From Zonotrichia leucophrys gambelii (taxonomy: Eukaryota > Chordata > Aves > Passeriformes > Passerellidae): 64,000 nucleotides of DNA. Made by a program: the position numbers and the translations under genes. The stretch lies in NCBI RefSeq assembly GCF_028769735.1, contig NC_088178.1, positions 4,654,001 to 4,718,000 of the forward strand. The letters are read 5' to 3'. Shown piece after piece: positions 58,879 through 64,000 of this stretch. Position 1 is the first letter of the stretch. Every line of letters starts with the position of its first letter. The notes beneath the pieces were generated by a model. The model did no database searches. It saw only the letters and a list, made by a program, of their open reading frames with translations, and was not told the origin of the DNA.

Positions 58879-60990
58879 TCTTTATGCTCCTTCGTTTACG
58901 CTCCTCCTGCTCACCATTAAATGGGGTGTGTAAGTGATTTCCAATCACTTTCCAATTGCAACACACAGAAATACTCCACATTTCTAACATAAAGCTCATA
59001 ATTTAAAATATTGTGAGAAGCTCTAAACCACACCAATGGCACACACTTCCGTAACTGTATAGTTAAACTCTAAAAATAATTTTCCTAACATATCAAGAAA
59101 AAAACATATTTACTTCAAATACTAATAGAAAGTAAATATCCATAGGATGGGGTCACTGATTTAAAATAACAAACCTGTTAAGGAGTACTTAAAATATGGA
59201 AATCATTGAGTGAAAAGTGAACTGGGTATAATTATACTAAGATTCTGTATTTTTATATATATAAAGGAGTTGGGAAAAGCGTAAAAGCAGAAGTCAGAGG
59301 TCCAAGGCACCAGAAGATGCCAATGGGGCCTCAAGGATGATGATGCAGGATTGACTCAGCTGAAGGCCCTGCAGATGTGCAGCAGTGAACAGGCTGCTAG
59401 CACAGATGGTGCTCTGCCAGCTGATTTAAATCCCCCAGCTTACAAACCAGTGTTCTGCAGGTGAAAATCTGCAAAGGCTGCTGCAGCTCTGCCAGGCTGA
59501 GATGCAGGTGTTCACTGAGGGCCTTGTGCACAGAAGCCACAACCAACACACATTTCATTCCAGTTTAAGGCTGTGGCCAGGATGAGAATTCTCCCAATTT
59601 TTCCAGGCTCCATCCACAGAAGTTCCAGAGATTCAGGTTTATTTTTCAGCCTGTGATCTGCACACGGGTGCCCAACCAGCACAGCTTACAGACCAGAAAT
59701 GTTTGTAGGGAAAGGGTTTAAAGGAAAGGAGGCAGCTTTGCCTATTTCTGAATTCTATGCTAAACACATGCTGGTCAGCATGATATTCTAGAAATATCAG
59801 GTTCTGCTGCTCTATGTGAATGAAAACCTTACTTAAAACATTAAAAAGGTAAAAGTAAGAGCACTGGAAGTGCTGGGAAGAATTACAGAACTGACCAGGC
59901 ACAGAGCCACCAGTGACCACAACAGGATGGGGAATTCAGAGCACCAGCAGTGTCAAAAACCTTTAATTCTTGTGTAAATCAGACTTTAATCAGCTAATAG
60001 CTCTAACAGAAATTCAGGTTTGGTTCATTTTGATTAAGGTCTGGGCCTATGAAAAATGGAATTAACTGATGATTAAAAAAAGTCTGGATGTCTAAAAATT
60101 TGTAATGCGATCCAATAGTTAGAGGGGAAAGCCAGGTGAATTCAGGTTATAAATGAGGTGCAATTTTTTAGGAATGAGGAAAATTACCTGCAGGATTATT
60201 TCCCTAAGAGATGTAGTCTACTACCATCACTATATTTTCTACATCAGGCCTGGATTTTTTTAAAGAAGAGGGTTCTAATACAAAAACTTGTATTAGAGGC
60301 TTGACCAAAAAATCTCCTTAATTTTATCAGCTGAAATCCATTGTTCCATGTTTTTCAGCAACTCCTTTCACACAGTGTAACTGTAAACCATCATTCAGAT
60401 TTTTAGATTTCCTACCATTCTTATTTATTTCAATATCCTCACTGAACACATATCTTACTTTAATCCATGTCTGACCAGGAATTGTGATTTTTCCTTCATG
60501 TATGCCATTGGATTGCTGTCTCAAATTCTTCAGAAGGGTCTGACTGAAGTGAATTTAAAACCTAAAAATGGCCAAAAAGGTAATAACTAAGACAGAAACT
60601 AAGATATCTGAGGATAAACACACATTACTCATCCTTTGACTTCCATTCCATGGTCTATCTGGTCTGTAAGTGCAGGTAAATTCTGTTTCTGGCCTTCCTA
60701 TCCATGAAATGCCTACTCACTCACACAGCTCTGATGCAGTTCAGACTCACACAGCTGAGGCCCACTGAACTCAGAAGAAATTAATGCCAAAATAGTCTCA
60801 CAGTAAACAAAACCATACAGAATATTACTTGAAATTATCTATATTCTGTACCAGGATACCAAGGATCTTGATGGGCAGTCCATTATAAATCTCTGTATTT
60901 TAAAATATTAAATCTCTGTATTTTAGTGGCAAAAATGACTGACTTTGAAAAGCTAAATAGACTAAGATGGGAAGAAAAAAGGTTATATTT
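58879..60990 (-). other. Upstream intron segment of the long RABGAP1L transcript
   Basis: About 2 kb of AT-rich sequence, presumably intronic for the long isoform. A small 24-bp-period duplication (taaatctctgtatttta twice) occurs at about 60886-60926. No TBC-domain exon is seen. Confidence 0.55.
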
Positions 60991-61381
60991 GAAGTCTGTG
61001 GTATTTTCAGGGTACTCAGCATGAAGGAGGAATTGATGAATCTGACTCCATGTTCTTAGAAGGATTATATTATGTTATGTTATATTATATTATGCTATAC
61101 TAAAACTATACTAAAGAATAGAGAAAAGACACTTTACAGAAGGCTTAACAAGATACTAATGAAAAACTTGTGACTCCTTCCAGAGTCCCAACACAGCTGA
61201 CTGTGATTGGTCATTAGATTAAAACAATTCACATGTTGGATAAACAATCTCCAACCACATTCCAAAACAGCAAAACACTGGAGAAGTAAACAAGATAATT
61301 TTTCCCTGAGACTTCTCAGCTTCCCAGGAGAAGAAATCCTGGCAAAGGGATTTTTCAGAAAACATGACAGTGACATTAGTC
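60991..61381 (-). mobile_element. Solo LTR, ERV family B, copy 3
   Basis: The LTR spans about 60997-61375 (379 bp) in minus orientation: its start (tgtcactgtcat) is at the right and its end (aaaataccaca) at the left. Flanks are gaagtc on the left and ttagtc on the right, a target-site duplication that has diverged at two of six positions. It shares ctgaaaaatcc, tggaatgtggtt and tgaccaatcacag with the copy at 40310. The AT tract (61068-61105) is short here. Confidence 0.88.
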
Positions 61382-61539
61382 TACCCCTGTCGAAGGATAA
61401 GACATTCAGCACCAGAACAGCTCTGAAAATCCACATGAATGGCCACAGTAAGAATTTACCTCTTATCAGAAATTACTTTGTGTTTTCTGTTCTTCAGGGC
61501 TAATTACAGCTGTGTAATCTGGATTTAGCAAAGGAGAGA

Positions 61540-62480
61540 ACACATGAAACCAACTGGTTTCCACAGCAGGTTCCAGCAGGGATCCATACTGGTTGGTTCC
61601 TGAACACCTTGGAAAGAGGGTGAAGGATGGGATGACTGTCTGCAGATCTCCTAAATTATTCAGGGATTTAAAGACAGGGGTTACAATAAAGAACTGCAGA
61701 AGGGCCATAAAAGACTGAGTGACTGGGCAGTAGAACAGCCAAGGAAAGCCAATGCAGATAAATCTAAATTGATACATATGGAGAACAGCATCAATTTTCC
61801 ACATAAATGATAGACTGAGAGCTGACAATTGCTACTCAGAAATGGATCTTGGGACTCACTGAGGAGAGTCCTATGAAAATATCAGATCAGTGCACAGTGG
61901 AGGTCAACAAAATGCATCAAATGCTGGGAGCTAACAGGGAAAGAGCAGAGATCTGACCAGAGAACACCATTATTCTTTAGTAACTTCATGTGGGATTCTT
62001 CTCTGGTATCATTCACCATGCTGATCCTCCCTTTTCAAAAGAGGGATAACAGAGATGGAGAAGTATTTAGAGAGAATCAGAAGGCTCCAAAAGGAGGAGA
62101 TAAAAACAGACTGTGATTATTAAGCCTGGAAAACAGAAATTGCTGCCTTATAAAGTCCTGAGTGTAGTGGAGAAAATGAAGAGATAGCAAGTGTCCAAAA
62201 TGCCTGCTGACACAGGAACCTCACATGAAAGTCACAGGGTCCAAAGCAAACAAAATAATCATGAAACTGAGAAAATCTCTATGGTACTCACTCACATGTG
62301 TTCAAAAAGCCAACAAAAAAGGACCATGAAATACCAATCCATGCAGAATTATTAAACATGAGACACCACTTTTTTTCTCAGAGTTTTCAAGACATAAATT
62401 GCCAGAGGCAAAAGAAAATTCTTAGAAGTCTTTCCCACATATCTGCTGCTGGCAATGAGACACTGAGGTAGACAAGCCAG
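61540..62480 (+). mobile_element. Ancient CR1 LINE fragment
   Basis: The plus strand follows old CR1 reverse-transcriptase and 3' sequence in order: gactgggcagtagaacagcc, aatgcagataaatctaaatt, then tggatcttgggactcactga, tcagtgcacagtggaggtca, ggagaagtatttagagagaa, attaagcctggaaaacagaa, and tataaagtcctgagtgtagtg. Stops and gaps break every frame, so it is inactive. It is much more diverged than the minus-strand CR1 copies and therefore older. Ends are approximate. Confidence 0.7.
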
Positions 62481-62574
62481 TACAAGGCTGGTGTGGAATG
62501 ATGATTTGTATGTTTTCATTCACTTCAATCACAATCTTGGAGAAATTATTTTCCCAAAGAATAAGATTTACTAG

Positions 62575-62690
62575 GTACATGAAATAGACATGCTATATTT
62601 AAATTATACTTAAAATAATTATAATATTTATTTTATATATAAATATTTAATAATAATTTAAAATAATTGTAATAAAAATAATGGTTTCAG
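62575..62690. repeat. AT-rich simple-sequence block
   Basis: A nearly pure A/T stretch with words such as ttaaattatacttaaaataa and atataaatatttaataataa. Confidence 0.85.
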
Positions 62691-64000
62691 TCAGAACTGT
62701 ATGTCACCCTGAAAACACCATCTTATCTTTCCAACATCTAGAAATTACCAACACATGATATAATAGGAATCATTAATATATAAATCACAGTTCAGTGCTG
62801 CTAAAGACATTCCGGTCAACAAATGTCATGTTATTTTCTCTGCTATCAATTTTCTTTTTGAAAAGGGAGTATCTCTCCACCCTCAAAATTAAAAACTTAG
62901 GGTGAACATTCACCTAATCGGAGTAGAACTGATTTTAGGTGTGAGGAGGAGATCAAATGGGCAGAGAGACTAACTAATCAGCACAGGATGGATTTTCAAC
63001 ACACAAATAAATGTGGACTTGTAAGAATAGAAAATTTGTTATATTAAGGCTGGAAAATCAGTGGTCTGGAAGTTGAATGATTCTGGACATTTTCAAGCAC
63101 AGATTTCTCTTTCTAAAGACAATCTCCAAAAGTCACCCAAGAGACATTTTTGGGGTAGAGAAAGTAGGTCTGTGGGAAGAATTATTTAGCCCAGCAAAAC
63201 TTAAAATGTAAGGAAATCTTCAATTAAAAATACAAAACCAGTACTCTGAGAGTCTCTTAAAGCCTGAATTTGGAGAACAGATGGTTCTGATCTCTAGCTC
63301 CAAAGAGTTCAGGATCCTCTTCACTTCCTCAGGTGTCAGTTCTTAGCTGGGATCAGTTACATGAAGAAAATATAAACAAGGTGATATAAAAATAAAGGAC
63401 ATCCATTTTGCCTTAGATTCTACTGTGGACATTTCTGACTTTTTCCTTGACAAGAGCCTTTTGAAAATGTAATGCAATTATACAGTGGACTAAACCAGCT
63501 CACCTAGAATCAAACCCAGTTCTGGCTGGAAAGAAGTCCTGCTTGACACTTTGTCAACTACTGGCCTAAAGCAATGCTGACTTAAAAATCAGTTCAGGCT
63601 CCTCAAGCCATTGCAAATGCAAAGAAAGAACAGAGCAAGAATCAAGCAACCACATTAACTCTTCAACACAAGGCCTAAGTCACATTACCTACAGTCTTAG
63701 TGCACTTGTCATCTGATACCTCTCCAAAAATTACAGTAATTGCCATAATTTCATTCCTGACTCAAAGGCAATTGACATTTCTGAATTATCTGCATTGGCA
63801 ATATGCAAGTTTTACGTAAAACAAGCACCTGTGCAGTCTTCACTGCCTTCAGAGGCTTAGCCAAAATGATTATACAGAATTTCTGTAGGATATGGAAGAA
63901 GTTGGTCACTCAAACTTTTTCTTATATTGCTTGCTTTCATATAAGGGATAAAACTGATTTCCTTACTTGCTGTGATGACTTGAACCCCTTGTGTTTTTCC
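62691..64000 (-). other. Sequence to the right edge, nothing recognised
   Basis: Presumed intron of the long RABGAP1L transcript. No TBC-core exon, RNA gene or repeat family is recognised before the edge. Confidence 0.5.

Noticed and set aside
57087..64000. TBC-core exons of the long RABGAP1L form
   Set aside because: I searched the minus strand for the expected segment ending ALALLK and for IDLLLCEGL-like residues and found none before the right edge.

Overview
The window is vertebrate nuclear DNA, almost certainly from a bird and probably a songbird. CR1 LINE fragments and short solo LTRs of kinds common in passerine genomes are scattered through long AT-rich introns. Coding sequence occurs only as short exons with GT/AG borders on the minus strand. 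Nothing prokaryotic, no operon and no CRISPR array is present.

One gene accounts for all the recognisable coding sequence: RABGAP1L (RAB GTPase-activating protein 1-like, TBC1D18), read right to left. Six shared exons (50220-50092, 11158-11066, 3815-3705, 2020-1916, 784-701, 210-139) encode 198 residues: the segment just after the catalytic TBC core, then most of the C-terminal coiled coil. The gene runs off both ends. The PTB domain, kinesin-like domain and TBC core are expected beyond the right edge, and the last C-terminal exons beyond the left edge. The residues match RABGAP1L rather than its paralogue RABGAP1 (for example VPTKKLKKYEREY and [17 protein letters not shown]).

The locus appears to make several transcripts. 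One alternative first exon (57086-56919) lies beside a CpG-rich block at 57360-58205 and would start a protein lacking the TBC domain. A second (24066-23956) encodes a separate 37-residue N-terminus joining directly to the coiled-coil exons. A candidate 15-nt exon (10798-10784) would replace the coiled coil with a four-residue tail and a stop, resembling the short C-terminus of the 815-residue mammalian form. Every shared exon is a multiple of three and all junctions are phase 0, so these combinations stay in frame.

The rest is intron. 3816-11065 holds little apart from the candidate microexon. 11159-50091 is about 39 kb with a 56-bp tandem duplication, a large inverted pair of LTR pieces (19302-20052, including a 167-bp perfect inverted repeat), CR1 fragments, AT-rich blocks and four solo LTRs. 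50221-56918 has two CR1 copies, a perfect 16-bp-stem hairpin and a 300-bp AT-rich block. 58206-64000 carries two more solo LTRs and an old CR1 piece. Several LTRs keep exact target-site duplications, and one sits inside a CR1 copy.

All family assignments come from reading the sequence and from memory of the families. No alignment or database search was run.
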